A stretch of 64,000 nucleotides of DNA, from contig CAVUAD010000005.1 of assembly GCA_963739355.1 (NCBI GenBank), forward strand, positions 310,001 to 374,000. The letters run 5' to 3'. Below are positions 23,579-32,073 of this stretch, one piece after another. The position numbers and the translations under genes were made by a program. The DNA is from JAWVFM01 sp963739355. GTDB lineage: Bacteria > Actinomycetota > Thermoleophilia > Solirubrobacterales > 70-9. The stretch's first letter is position 1. Each line of letters opens with the position of its first letter. The notes below the pieces were generated by a model. The model searched no databases and was not told where the DNA came from. It saw only the letters and a list, made by a program, of their open reading frames with translations.

Positions 23579-24061
23579 GTCCGCGGCGAGCGCTCCGACC
23601 AGTCCCTCGCCGAGCTCCAGGTCCAGGACCCGCCAGCCCGGGACCTCGCGTCCCGCGTCCACGATGCTCCAGCTCCCGCCGCCCCGGGCACGGAACTCCA
23701 GCTGGCGCACCCCGCCCGCGAGTCCCTGGCCAACTCCCTTCGCGTAGGCCTCACGGCGGGTCCAGTCCGTCAGGTACTCGCGGCCTCTGCGGGGCGTGAT
23801 CCGCTCCAGGTCGACGCCGAGCTCCACCCCCTCGGCAAGCGCCAAGACCGCCCGGTCGCCGGAGTGCGAGAGGTTGAAGCGCAGATCCGGCAGGCCAGCC
23901 TCCGGCTCGAGCACCGGCTTGCCGCGCTCGCCCTCGGCGATCGGCACGTCCCCGGCCGGCCGGCCGAGGCGCGCGGCGAGCAGGTCGACGAGCGCCGATC
24001 GGGCGTCCGCGCGTGCCTGGATCTCGACCACCACGACCTCGACACGTGCGATCTCTGTCAT
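23534..24061 (-). CDS. 4'-phosphopantetheinyl transferase, unusually short
   Basis: 175 residues from ATG 24061. Sfp-type motifs are in order: GKPVLEPEAGLPDLRFNLSHSGDRAVLALA (P1), LGVDLERI (P2, Mg-binding Asp and Glu) and DWTRREAYAKGVGQGL (P3). The segment between P2 and P3 is only about 12 residues, while the family usually has 35-45 there with a helix carrying F(S/F)..E. The N-terminus is also shorter than usual. It may be a deletion derivative; activity is uncertain. It would transfer phosphopantetheine to carrier proteins, but no polyketide or peptide synthetase is in the window. Confidence 0.75.
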   Translation of the reverse strand: MTEIARVEVVVVEIQARADARSALVDLLAARLGRPAGDVPIAEGERGKPVLEPEAGLPDLRFNLSHSGDRAVLALAEGVELGVDLERITPRRGREYLTDWTRREAYAKGVGQGLAGGVRQLEFRARGGGSWSIVDAGREVPGWRVLDLELGEGLVGALAADSEVHVNLRVDLPGI

Positions 24062-24071
24062 CGGCCGATTG

Positions 24072-25832
24072 TTACTGCGGGCGGGAAACCCGCGCGGACA
24101 CGGACACCCGCCGGCCGTCCGGAAGCTCGAAGCTGCCCATGGACCGAAATCCGAGCGAGCGAGCCGCCTTCTCCCAGGGCTTCGAGTCGAGGGCCTGGGG
24201 AGTGGGCGTCGCGCGATAGTCGAAGGCGGGCCGGTCGACACCCACGAGGACGTTCGCCGCGGGCGGGGCGGACAGCACGGACCGCCGCCAGGCAGGCCCG
24301 GATGTCCGGGTGGGAACCGGAGCGAGGCGAACGGGCAGGTCCAGCCGGTCGTCCAGCCTGGCGGCGAGCGCGACGTCGTTGTTGTTGAGAAGCGGCTCGT
24401 CGGCGCTCATGAGGACCACGGGGTGCACGTGCTCAGTCGCCGAGTACTCCGCTATCCGCCTCGAGATCGCCCCGTAGGCGTCGAGCCAGCCCCGCTCGGT
24501 GTCGGGAAACGGCTGTGCGGGCGGAGGCGCGGACGCCTCGAACGCCGCAATCACATAACGCTCGATGTGACTCGAGTCGGTCTTCACTGGCACGGTCCCG
24601 ATCGCCGGGACGTTGGCCATCCACGGTCGCGAGATCTCCGCCGAGAAGTCGGCCTGCGAGAGGAAGCTGATCGCGGAAGCGAGACAGGCGGCGCCGATCA
24701 GGCTGATTCGGAGCCGCGGCGACGGCAGGCGCCAGATGACGAAGACGCAGAGGGTCGCCACCAGGGCCAACACGGGAACTCGAAACCCGACCCCCTCGTT
24801 GCGCGAGCTCGTGAGCGCCAGGTAGCCCTCGATCACCACCGCCGTCACCACGAAAGAGTCGCGCCTGGCCCAGTCCGCCAGGCGCGTGCCGAGCTCTGAT
24901 CGGTACTCGCGCCGCCTGGCGAGGAGGCCAACCCCGCCGGCGACCAGCCCGGTCACGAAGACCGCAGCCAGGGGGAGATAGAGGTCGAGCCTGATCCCGT
25001 AGACGGCCTCGCGCGTCCAGTAGCCGGGAACGAGGCGCGAGCCCGACTTCGCGAAATTGCTCGCATGCGATCCGTACCCAAACGAGGTCAGGTACGTGAA
25101 CGTCTGGTCGAAGCTGGTCGCGAGCCAGAGGGAGGCCACCGCGACGACCACGGCCAGTCCCACCATGAAGTTGACGACGCGATCCGCGCGCGGGTGGCCA
25201 CGGCGCGGGTCGACCACGAACCAAAGCGCCAGCAGCAACTGAGCGGGCAGGAAGGCGACGGTCATCGTTCTCGCCAGGACCATCAGCCCCAGCAACGCGC
25301 CCCAGGCGAGGGACCAGGCCGGAATCGTCATTCCCTCCGAGGCGAGCAGGGCGTAAGTCGACGCCGCCAGCAGTGCTGCCGCGGGAATCGCGAACTGATA
25401 GGTCCTCGAGTAGTCGATGACGCACGGCATGCAGGCCACGGCGAGGGCCGCGAGCAGACCGGCGTTGCGGCTGCGCGCCAGCCTCCGGCCGATCCCGTAG
25501 CAGGACACGATCAAGATCGTGGAGAACACGAGCTGCGAGCCGAAGGCAGTGCCGAGGCTCCTCCCGAAGATGGTGTAGAGGGGCGCCGACACAAGGGGGA
25601 GAAGGGGTCCGAAGGCGTGCTGCGTGCTCCAGGCGTTCCAGAGGGCGCTTGGTGACGCCGCGTCATGAAGCTTGAGGCCGAAGGCGATGTAGCGCGCCTC
25701 GTCGATGTCCACCGGGAAGCCGTCCCGGAAGCGGTGGACCCACCAGACGTTGACCGCCGCGGAGAGGAGGACGATCCCCGCAAGGGCCAGCAGGTGGGGT
25801 TCGGTAAAGCGCCTAACGCTCAGCGCAGACAT
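24072..25832 (-). CDS. polytopic membrane glycosyltransferase-like protein (GT39/83 type) 1
   Basis: 586 residues from ATG 25832. About eleven membrane segments occupy residues 12-470. The first loop has FPVDIDEARYIAFGL, whose DxDE resembles the catalytic acid of the ArnT/PMT glycosyltransferases. The C-terminal 130 residues form an extracytoplasmic domain. Such enzymes move sugars from polyprenyl-phosphate onto proteins, lipids or glycans outside the membrane. Its start overlaps the end of the next upstream gene by 20 bp, and three same-strand genes run head to tail here. Confidence 0.75.
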   Translation of the reverse strand: MSALSVRRFTEPHLLALAGIVLLSAAVNVWWVHRFRDGFPVDIDEARYIAFGLKLHDAASPSALWNAWSTQHAFGPLLPLVSAPLYTIFGRSLGTAFGSQLVFSTILIVSCYGIGRRLARSRNAGLLAALAVACMPCVIDYSRTYQFAIPAAALLAASTYALLASEGMTIPAWSLAWGALLGLMVLARTMTVAFLPAQLLLALWFVVDPRRGHPRADRVVNFMVGLAVVVAVASLWLATSFDQTFTYLTSFGYGSHASNFAKSGSRLVPGYWTREAVYGIRLDLYLPLAAVFVTGLVAGGVGLLARRREYRSELGTRLADWARRDSFVVTAVVIEGYLALTSSRNEGVGFRVPVLALVATLCVFVIWRLPSPRLRISLIGAACLASAISFLSQADFSAEISRPWMANVPAIGTVPVKTDSSHIERYVIAAFEASAPPPAQPFPDTERGWLDAYGAISRRIAEYSATEHVHPVVLMSADEPLLNNNDVALAARLDDRLDLPVRLAPVPTRTSGPAWRRSVLSAPPAANVLVGVDRPAFDYRATPTPQALDSKPWEKAARSLGFRSMGSFELPDGRRVSVSARVSRPQ

Positions 25833-27501
25833 GTACCGGTCCGCCCGGGATGGAGACGTACCAGGGAGCCGGGATGTTGTCCCTGGGCGTCCGCAGGGCC
25901 ATCGGCTTGCCGGGCGGCATGGCTCCCACCGGCGCTCCGAAGGTGGAGGCGAAGCGCCTGAGTTCGACGCTTGTCGCGCCCGTTCGGCTCTCGAGCACCG
26001 CTCCGCCCGGCGGGAGCCGGAAAACCGCGTTGCCGGCCGGTGCGGGAACAACCCTGCAGAGCGACGGTGCCGGGGCGGGTGCGGGCGTCAGCCGCAGGCC
26101 GAGAGTGGTGACGAGGGCCAGATCACCAGCTGGGGCGAAGGGGCTTGCCTCGACCTCGGCCGGTGCGGAGCCGAGGCCGCCGTACGTGTCGGCCGCGTCG
26201 AGGTAGAGGGTGGCGGCCGGCCGGGCCCCGGTGGTCCCGGGTATCAGCTCGGAGAGAACGGTGGCGGAGGCGAGAGCCAAGCCCGCCGGGGTGGCGTTTG
26301 GACCCGCGGCCTCGACGCCGCCGAGGATGGTCTTGACCTTGGGCGTGGCGACGTCCCGGAGGAAGGCCCCCTCCTGGCGGAGAAGGATGTAGTTGGCGCC
26401 GACCCCGGTCGCGGCAACCGCAAACAGGGCGATCAGGGGCCCGCGCGTCCAGCGCACCCGCCGGGCGAGCTCGGCGCCGACGAGGAGTAGGGCCACGGCG
26501 CTGGGGAAGAGGTAGCGGGGGCTGTCGGGGGCGCGGTTCAGGTGATTGGCGCCGAGCGCGTAGAACGTCCACAGGCTGAGCAGGACGGCCAGGGGTGGGT
26601 AGGCGCTTCGCGCCAGCGGTCGCCTCCTCAGCGAGATCCCGACGGCAAGCAGGACCAGGACCGCGAGCGCCGGACCGGCTCCGGACGGCCCCACGGTGCC
26701 CGGTCCGTTGATCTGCTGGCCCAGGCCGGTGAGCGCCGCCGTGGTGGCTCCGAGCGCCTGAAAGCCCCACGACCCCAGCAGGAAGATGTTGCTCGCGACG
26801 ATGCGACTGTCGGAGCCGCCCGCGAGCCCGCGCGACCACAGCCACCAGGCCGCGTAGAGAACGATCGGGATCGCCACCACCCAGCTGCGGCGCCGCCAGT
26901 CAGAACGGCCGCCGATTGCCACGACGCACCCGACGAGGAAGGCAAGCGCCGCGGACCAGCTGAGGATGCCGAGGCAGAGCAGAACGCAGGCGGCCGCCAA
27001 ATCGCGGGTGCGGTCACGCGCGACGAGCATCAGGGCGGCGAGCCCGCAGGCGACGCTGAAGAGGTCCGAGAACGCGTTCCCGGTGAGGGCGTGGATCCTG
27101 TCCGCGCCAAACACCAGCAGCACGAGGCATGGGGCCAGCGCGGCGACGGCACCGACGCGCCGCCGTGTATAGGCGAAGACCAGGCCGACCGTCAGCAGCG
27201 TCGTCGCCAGGCCGATCAGACGGAGGGCCAGGGCGCTTGGCCCGAACGCGTCCAGGACCAGCCGCATCTCGAGTCGCGACACGAGCACGAGGTGGCCGAG
27301 GTAGGGGTCGAACGCGTTGCGGAGCGTCAGCCCGGGGCTGGTCGCATACCACGAGATCTCGTCCACCGTGAAGGTCGTTCCCCTGCTCAGCTGAAGCGTC
27401 AGCCCGCCCGCGACGGTCATCGCGACGGCGAGCGCAACGATCGCCAGCTGCTCGTCGCCGGCGCGTCGGCGCACACGTGCGATGGCCGCCGCTGCCTCCA
27501 C
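25813..27501 (-). CDS. polytopic membrane glycosyltransferase-like protein 2
   Basis: 562 residues. An N-terminal hydrophobic helix (LAIVALAVAMTVAGGLTL) is followed by a periplasmic loop with TFTVDEISWYATSP, a VDE version of the catalytic loop. About ten further membrane segments follow to residue 370. The C-terminal domain is soluble, Pro/Ala-rich, and contains single Cys residues. It belongs to the same loose family as its neighbours but is not a close paralog of any. It starts 1 base after the upstream gene ends, so the three are one operon. Donor and acceptor are unknown. Confidence 0.7.
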   Translation of the reverse strand: MEAAAAIARVRRRAGDEQLAIVALAVAMTVAGGLTLQLSRGTTFTVDEISWYATSPGLTLRNAFDPYLGHLVLVSRLEMRLVLDAFGPSALALRLIGLATTLLTVGLVFAYTRRRVGAVAALAPCLVLLVFGADRIHALTGNAFSDLFSVACGLAALMLVARDRTRDLAAACVLLCLGILSWSAALAFLVGCVVAIGGRSDWRRRSWVVAIPIVLYAAWWLWSRGLAGGSDSRIVASNIFLLGSWGFQALGATTAALTGLGQQINGPGTVGPSGAGPALAVLVLLAVGISLRRRPLARSAYPPLAVLLSLWTFYALGANHLNRAPDSPRYLFPSAVALLLVGAELARRVRWTRGPLIALFAVAATGVGANYILLRQEGAFLRDVATPKVKTILGGVEAAGPNATPAGLALASATVLSELIPGTTGARPAATLYLDAADTYGGLGSAPAEVEASPFAPAGDLALVTTLGLRLTPAPAPAPSLCRVVPAPAGNAVFRLPPGGAVLESRTGATSVELRRFASTFGAPVGAMPPGKPMALRTPRDNIPAPWYVSIPGGPVHVCAER

Positions 27502-27502
27502 G

Positions 27503-29365
27503 TCAGCGCCGCGCCCCGCACACCGTCACGGGCGAGTCCGCGCCGATCTCGAGGCGCCACCTTCCGCCCGGAAGGGTCGGCAGGTCCACTGTCGCCGTGG
27601 AACCCGTTCCCTCGTGGTTGAGGAGGGCGCTGGGTGGGTCGAACTCGCGTCCGGCGAGGACGGCGGTGGTAGCCAGGTCGCCCCGGATCAGCAGGCGGTC
27701 CGTCCGCGGAACCGCCTTCCCGAGAAGGGGCACAACGGGCACCTGGAGGGGCCGGTGGGCGATGGCACGGCGAAGGGCCCAGGCGCCTCTGAACTGCGGC
27801 CGAGCAGGGGTGCGGATCGAGGCGTCCGGTTGCCCGGCCCGAGGCGGAGCCAGCGTCAAGCACGGGCCTCGCGACGGCGCCACGCGTCCCGAGCCCGTCG
27901 GGACTGCTACCGGAGCTCTGCCGCTTGCCGGTAGCGGCTTACCGTGACCCACCACGGTCAAGTCGAGAACCTGGGCGAGGGCGGAATCCGAAGCTCGCCG
28001 GGCGGCGCCAGATGCCGTCGAAAGCTCCGCGGAGGAGAGCCCCACGTGGCCGAAGGCGTCCGCGGCCCGTTCGTAGTCGCGTGGGCTCGCCCCGGTCGCC
28101 GCAAAGCTGCCGCCGCCGGATCGACCGGCGTGGCTCCTTGTGGCCTGGCTGCCGGCCAGGTCGTAGGCGCTGTACGCACCGAGGGCGACCTGTGAGTTGA
28201 ACCTGGCCGTTGCACCGCCGCCGCGCAGCGCGTCGAGGTTGTAGATCAGGCCGAGGCCGAGCGCAGCGGCCGACAATCCAAGCACCCATACCTTCGGCCT
28301 GGTGATGCTGATCAGCTCAACCGTGACGAGCAGGAAGAGGACGACCTCGGCGTGGAGGTAGCGCGTGGCGTCTGGCGTTCGAAAGGCACCGCCGGGCGAG
28401 AGGCGTGCAGAGCAGAGCGAAATCGCCAGAGCGAGGAGGAGCCCCAAGAAGCGCGGCGCAACCTGTCGCCGGTGGACGGCCAGCACGACCACCAGCGCTC
28501 CAAGCAGCGCCCCCGCCGCCAGTTGGTTGATCGCCTGCGCGTAGCTCGGGTGCGCGGTCACCATCGCGAGCCCGCTCACGTCGGCGACGAGCGTGACCCA
28601 CGAGTGCGCGGCGAACGAGATCACGTCGCCGAGTCCGGTTGGGGCCGCAAGCGACGGCGTGGAGGGCACGCGGAGGAACAGGTACCAAGACCCGTAGATG
28701 ACGATGGCCGGGACCACCGTCAGCACGCTCGTCCAGCGGCGCTCACGGGCCCGGCACGCGACGATCACGGCCGCGGCCGCAACGTACGGCAGCCCTCCGG
28801 GGTGGGAGAGCACGGCGAGGGAGAGCAGTCCTCCAGCCCAGATCTCGTCCCTGGGCCCGTCGCGGTCAAGCAGAATCAGCGCTGCGAGTCCCGCCGCCGT
28901 GGCAATGAGCGACGGCAGGCGAATCACCGTCAGCACCGTCTCCCAGCCGGTTCCGAGGAGCAGCAGGAGGACTGTGGGCACGATCGCGGCGAAGCCGATT
29001 CGGCGGCGCGCCAGCACGAAGAAGAGCCACCCGCAGAGCAGCACCAGGGCTGTGCTCACGATCCGGTAGGGGAGGTCGGCGCTCAGGCCGAAGGCGTGAA
29101 ACATCCCGTCGTAGAGGACGAGCGGCGCCGCGACCAGGTACTTGTTGGCGGGCGAGTGAAAGACGCCGCGCAGGAACGGCTCGCTCCCCAGCCGCCCCGC
29201 GTAGTAGAGGGCGTCCCCGCGCACGGTCTGATCGCGCCCGACGTAGAGCAGGACCGCGGCGGCGCCCGCGAAGGCGAGAAGGATCACCAGTCGCAGGTCG
29301 ATGCGCCGAAATGCCTGAACCGCGGCCGGCGCCGGCCGCGGATCGCCTGAACTCCCCGTCTGCAC
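27503..29365 (-). CDS. polytopic membrane glycosyltransferase-like protein 3
   Basis: 620 residues. After a Pro-rich cytoplasmic start, a membrane helix (LVILLAFAGAAAVLLYVGRD) leads to TVRGDALYYAGRL, the loop where the family has its acid. Some ten more helices follow. A distinctive pattern, SQVALGAYSAYDLAGS...DYERAADAFGHVGLSSAEL, is shared with the protein at 33536-35278 (EALGQYSAYDLDGR...YLAAAGAWGGVGLSPDEL), so those two are true paralogs. The C-terminus is an exported beta-rich domain ending ...GGRWRLEIGADSPVTVCGARR, also shared. First gene of a three-gene operon. Confidence 0.72.
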   Translation of the reverse strand: MQTGSSGDPRPAPAAVQAFRRIDLRLVILLAFAGAAAVLLYVGRDQTVRGDALYYAGRLGSEPFLRGVFHSPANKYLVAAPLVLYDGMFHAFGLSADLPYRIVSTALVLLCGWLFFVLARRRIGFAAIVPTVLLLLLGTGWETVLTVIRLPSLIATAAGLAALILLDRDGPRDEIWAGGLLSLAVLSHPGGLPYVAAAAVIVACRARERRWTSVLTVVPAIVIYGSWYLFLRVPSTPSLAAPTGLGDVISFAAHSWVTLVADVSGLAMVTAHPSYAQAINQLAAGALLGALVVVLAVHRRQVAPRFLGLLLALAISLCSARLSPGGAFRTPDATRYLHAEVVLFLLVTVELISITRPKVWVLGLSAAALGLGLIYNLDALRGGGATARFNSQVALGAYSAYDLAGSQATRSHAGRSGGGSFAATGASPRDYERAADAFGHVGLSSAELSTASGAARRASDSALAQVLDLTVVGHGKPLPASGRAPVAVPTGSGRVAPSRGPCLTLAPPRAGQPDASIRTPARPQFRGAWALRRAIAHRPLQVPVVPLLGKAVPRTDRLLIRGDLATTAVLAGREFDPPSALLNHEGTGSTATVDLPTLPGGRWRLEIGADSPVTVCGARR

Positions 29366-29403
29366 CGCGCGACCCTACCCCGCGGGGCCGCCGATTGGGA
29401 CGT

Positions 29404-29425
29404 CGACCCGGTCAGGGCCGGGTCG
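29404..29425. terminator. hairpin between two minus-strand genes
   Basis: Perfect 8-bp stem CGACCCGG / CCGGGTCG with a 6-base loop, just after the stop of the DUF559 gene and before the start of the membrane-protein operon. There is no T-run, so it may terminate weakly or only stabilise the mRNA end. Confidence 0.45.
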
Positions 29426-29428
29426 AAA

Positions 29429-30358
29429 TCACACTCGATGTTCTAGGCGGTGGGCGACCCTGCGAAGCGTCCCGGCAACGTGGGCGGACTCGTAGAAGAC
29501 CTGGGCGTGGGTGAACCGCAGGATCACGAGCCCCGCAGCGGTGAACGCCTGGTCGCGGCGGCGATCACGGGCCTGTTGGGCTGGGGTCCGGTGGTAGCGA
29601 AGGCCGTCGGTTTCGACGACAAGGCCGAGATCTGGCCAGTAGAAATCGGCGCGGAAGCCGTGCAGCCAGCGCTGCGTGCATGGCGGCGAGAGACCCGCCC
29701 GAGCGGCCAGGGGGAGGAAGCGCCGCTCGAGCTCCGAGTCGGTGAGGGCAAGTGTCCTCCGGTCAAGGAGCTCGCGGAGCCGCGCAGTGCCTCGGACGCC
29801 GCGCCGTTCGCCGAGTGCGGCCCGCAGCGCCTCGGGGTCGACGAGGTCGAGCTTGTCTGCCTCGTTGACAGCGGCCTCGAGCTTCCAGGGCCTCAGGACT
29901 GTCGCGATGTCGATGAGGGTCCGGATTGGACTGGTCACCGGAATGAAGTCGTGAACGGTCGCTTCCTCGAATGTGAGGGATCGACGGTGGACGGCGAGCA
30001 GGGGCTGGCGAAGCTGCCGGCCTGGCGGGACGGTCAGGTGGATCGTGCGTTCGCGCTCCTCGCCGATCGTCCACAGCGCAGCGGCGCTCGTGTCGCTGAG
30101 CAGGGTTCCGGGCCCGCCGCTCAGGGCCGCCGCCATCCAGTGCGCCTCACGCGATTCAGCAGGGCGCCCCAATGAGTAGACGCGAGGTCGAGTGGGGTGC
30201 AAGCGCCGGCGCTCGACCCGGTGCGCAATCGCGTGCCGCGAGTAGCCGAGCGCGATGAGCTGTTCGTACGTGACTTGCCCATGCTGCCGCGCGGCAAGCT
30301 CCCAAACAGCTCTCCCTTGCCGCGAGTGTGATCTTGAGCCGGTCACCACCGGGTTCAA
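29429..30358 (-). CDS. DUF559 / AbiEi-antitoxin-like protein 1
   Basis: 309 residues from GTG 30358. N-terminal winged helix (WELAARQHGQVTYEQLIALGYSRHAIAHRVERRRLHPTRPRVYSLG, about 20-65) of the AbiEi antitoxin type, a middle region, and a C-terminal DUF559 domain with a Vsr-like endonuclease fold (FRADFYWPDLGLVVETDGLRYHRTPAQQARDRRRDQAFTAAGLVILRFTHAQV). The D, E and the E-D-G pattern of the nuclease core are visible. No toxin gene is next to it, so it is an orphan. Such genes occur in many copies in related genomes; a second copy is at 61079-61975. Function unknown. Confidence 0.8.
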   Translation of the reverse strand: MNPVVTGSRSHSRQGRAVWELAARQHGQVTYEQLIALGYSRHAIAHRVERRRLHPTRPRVYSLGRPAESREAHWMAAALSGGPGTLLSDTSAAALWTIGEERERTIHLTVPPGRQLRQPLLAVHRRSLTFEEATVHDFIPVTSPIRTLIDIATVLRPWKLEAAVNEADKLDLVDPEALRAALGERRGVRGTARLRELLDRRTLALTDSELERRFLPLAARAGLSPPCTQRWLHGFRADFYWPDLGLVVETDGLRYHRTPAQQARDRRRDQAFTAAGLVILRFTHAQVFYESAHVAGTLRRVAHRLEHRV

Positions 30359-30413
30359 GTCCCAAGCACGGGATGTTGCCCCAAGCGCCGAGCGCGGCGC
30401 CGACGCCGCCTGC

Positions 30414-31982
30414 CTAGAGCGGGATGTTTCCGTGCTTTCGCTTCGGCTGCTCGACGCGCTTCGTCTGCAGCATGTGCAGCGCGCGGATCAGCCTCGGGCG
30501 CGTCTGGTGCGGCTCGATGACGTCGTCGATGTACCCGCGCTCGGCGGCCGAGTAGGGGTTGGCGAAGTGGGCCTTGTAGTCCTGGATGAGCTTGGCGCGG
30601 CGCTCGTCCGGAGTCGGCGAGGTCTGGATGTCGCGCCGGTAGATGATGTTGACCGCGCCCTCGGGCCCCATCACCGCGACCTCCGCGCTCGGCCAGGCGA
30701 AGTTGAAGTCCGCGAGCATGTGCTTGGAGTTCATGACGTCGTAGGCGCCGCCGTAGGCCTTGCGGGTCACGACGGTCAGCTTCGGCACCGTGGCCTCGGT
30801 GAACGCGTAGAGCAGCTTGGCGCCATGGCGGATGATCCCGCCCCACTCCTGCGACGTTCCGGGGAGAAAGCCGGGGACGTCGGTGAAGGTGACGATCGGG
30901 ATGTTGAAGGCGTCGCAGGTGCGGACGAAGCGGGCCGCCTTCTCCGAGGACTCGATGTCGAGCACGCCGGCGAGGTGCGCGGGCTGGTTGCCCACGATGC
31001 CGACCGGGAAGCCGTCGAGCCGCGAGAAGCCGCAGACGATGTTGCGCGCGAAGTGCTCGTGGACCTCGAAGAAGTCCCCGTCGTCGACCACCGCCGAGAT
31101 CACGTTGCGCATGTCGTACGGCTTCGAGGGGTCGGACGGGACGATCGTGTCGAGCGCCTCGTCCATGCGCCCGGGGTCGTCGTAGGGCTCGGCTCGCGGC
31201 GGCATCTCGAGGTTGTTCTGGGGCAGGAAGCCGACCAGGTAGCGAACGTCCTCCAGGCACGACTCCTCGTCGTCGGCCGCGAAGTGGGCCACGCCCGACT
31301 TCGTGTTGTGGGACATCGCGCCGCCGAGCTCCTCGAACTCGACCTCCTCGCCGGTGACCGTCTTGATCACCTCGGGGCCGGTGATGAACATGTGCGAGGT
31401 CTCCTTGACCATGAAGATGAAGTCGGTCATGGCCGGGGAGTAGACGGCGCCCCCCGCGCAGGGCCCCATGATGATGCTGATCTGCGGGATCACGCCCGAG
31501 CACTGGACGTTCCGCACGAAGACGTCGCCGTACGCGCCGAGCGAGACGACCCCCTCCTGGATCCGCGCGCCGCCGGAGTCGTTGATGCCGATCACGGGCG
31601 CGCCGATCTTGGCGGCGAGGTCCATGATCTTGCACATCTTCTCCGCCATCACCTCGCCGAGGGAGCCGCCAAAGACGGTGAAGTCCTGCGAGAAGACGGC
31701 GACGGGCCGCCCGTCGATCGTGCCCCAGCCGGTGACGACCGCGTCGCCGTAGGGCCGGCGCTTCTGCATGTCGAAGTCGTGGGTGCGGTGGCGCACGAAG
31801 GTGTCGAGCTCCTCGAAGCTGCCGGGGTCGAGAAGCTTCTCGATCCGCTCGCGGGCGGTGAGCTTGCCCTTCTCGTGCTGCTTCTCCACGGCCTCCTCGG
31901 ACGCTGAGTGGATGGCCTGCTCGCGAAGCTCGCGCAGCTGGGCGAGCTTCTCCTCGGCGGTCTGCGGGACGGACTGGCGCAC
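30414..31982 (-). CDS. pccB: acyl-CoA carboxylase carboxyltransferase (propionyl-CoA carboxylase beta)
   Basis: 522 residues from GTG 31982, the family length. Both crotonase-like halves are seen: SQDFTVFGGSLGEVMAEKMCKIMDLA, GINDSGGARIQEGV, IMGPCAGGAVYSPAMTDF (first oxyanion hole), and GFLPGTSQEWGGIIRHGAKLLYAFTEATVPKLTVVTRKAYGGAYDVM (second). The Asp that sets propionyl- versus acetyl-CoA preference cannot be judged with certainty. It carboxylates propionyl-CoA (or acetyl-CoA) with biotin-carboxyl carrier. A biotin carboxylase subunit is not in the window. Methylmalonyl-CoA mutase at 46270-47904 would use the product. Confidence 0.93.
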   Translation of the reverse strand: MRQSVPQTAEEKLAQLRELREQAIHSASEEAVEKQHEKGKLTARERIEKLLDPGSFEELDTFVRHRTHDFDMQKRRPYGDAVVTGWGTIDGRPVAVFSQDFTVFGGSLGEVMAEKMCKIMDLAAKIGAPVIGINDSGGARIQEGVVSLGAYGDVFVRNVQCSGVIPQISIIMGPCAGGAVYSPAMTDFIFMVKETSHMFITGPEVIKTVTGEEVEFEELGGAMSHNTKSGVAHFAADDEESCLEDVRYLVGFLPQNNLEMPPRAEPYDDPGRMDEALDTIVPSDPSKPYDMRNVISAVVDDGDFFEVHEHFARNIVCGFSRLDGFPVGIVGNQPAHLAGVLDIESSEKAARFVRTCDAFNIPIVTFTDVPGFLPGTSQEWGGIIRHGAKLLYAFTEATVPKLTVVTRKAYGGAYDVMNSKHMLADFNFAWPSAEVAVMGPEGAVNIIYRRDIQTSPTPDERRAKLIQDYKAHFANPYSAAERGYIDDVIEPHQTRPRLIRALHMLQTKRVEQPKRKHGNIPL

Positions 31983-32073
31983 GGGCGGGGATTCTATGGC
32001 GGGACGCTCGACGCGGCCGACGGCCGCGCGCCGGTCGGGTAGGCTGCGGGCCGTCGGAGAGGAGGGCCGGCGG

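Noticed and set aside
30336..30370. tRNA-like T-arm sequence GGGTTCAAGTCCC on the plus strand
   Set aside because: Only a three-pair T-stem can be formed. No acceptor, D or anticodon arm can be folded around it, and it overlaps the 5' end of a DUF559 gene.
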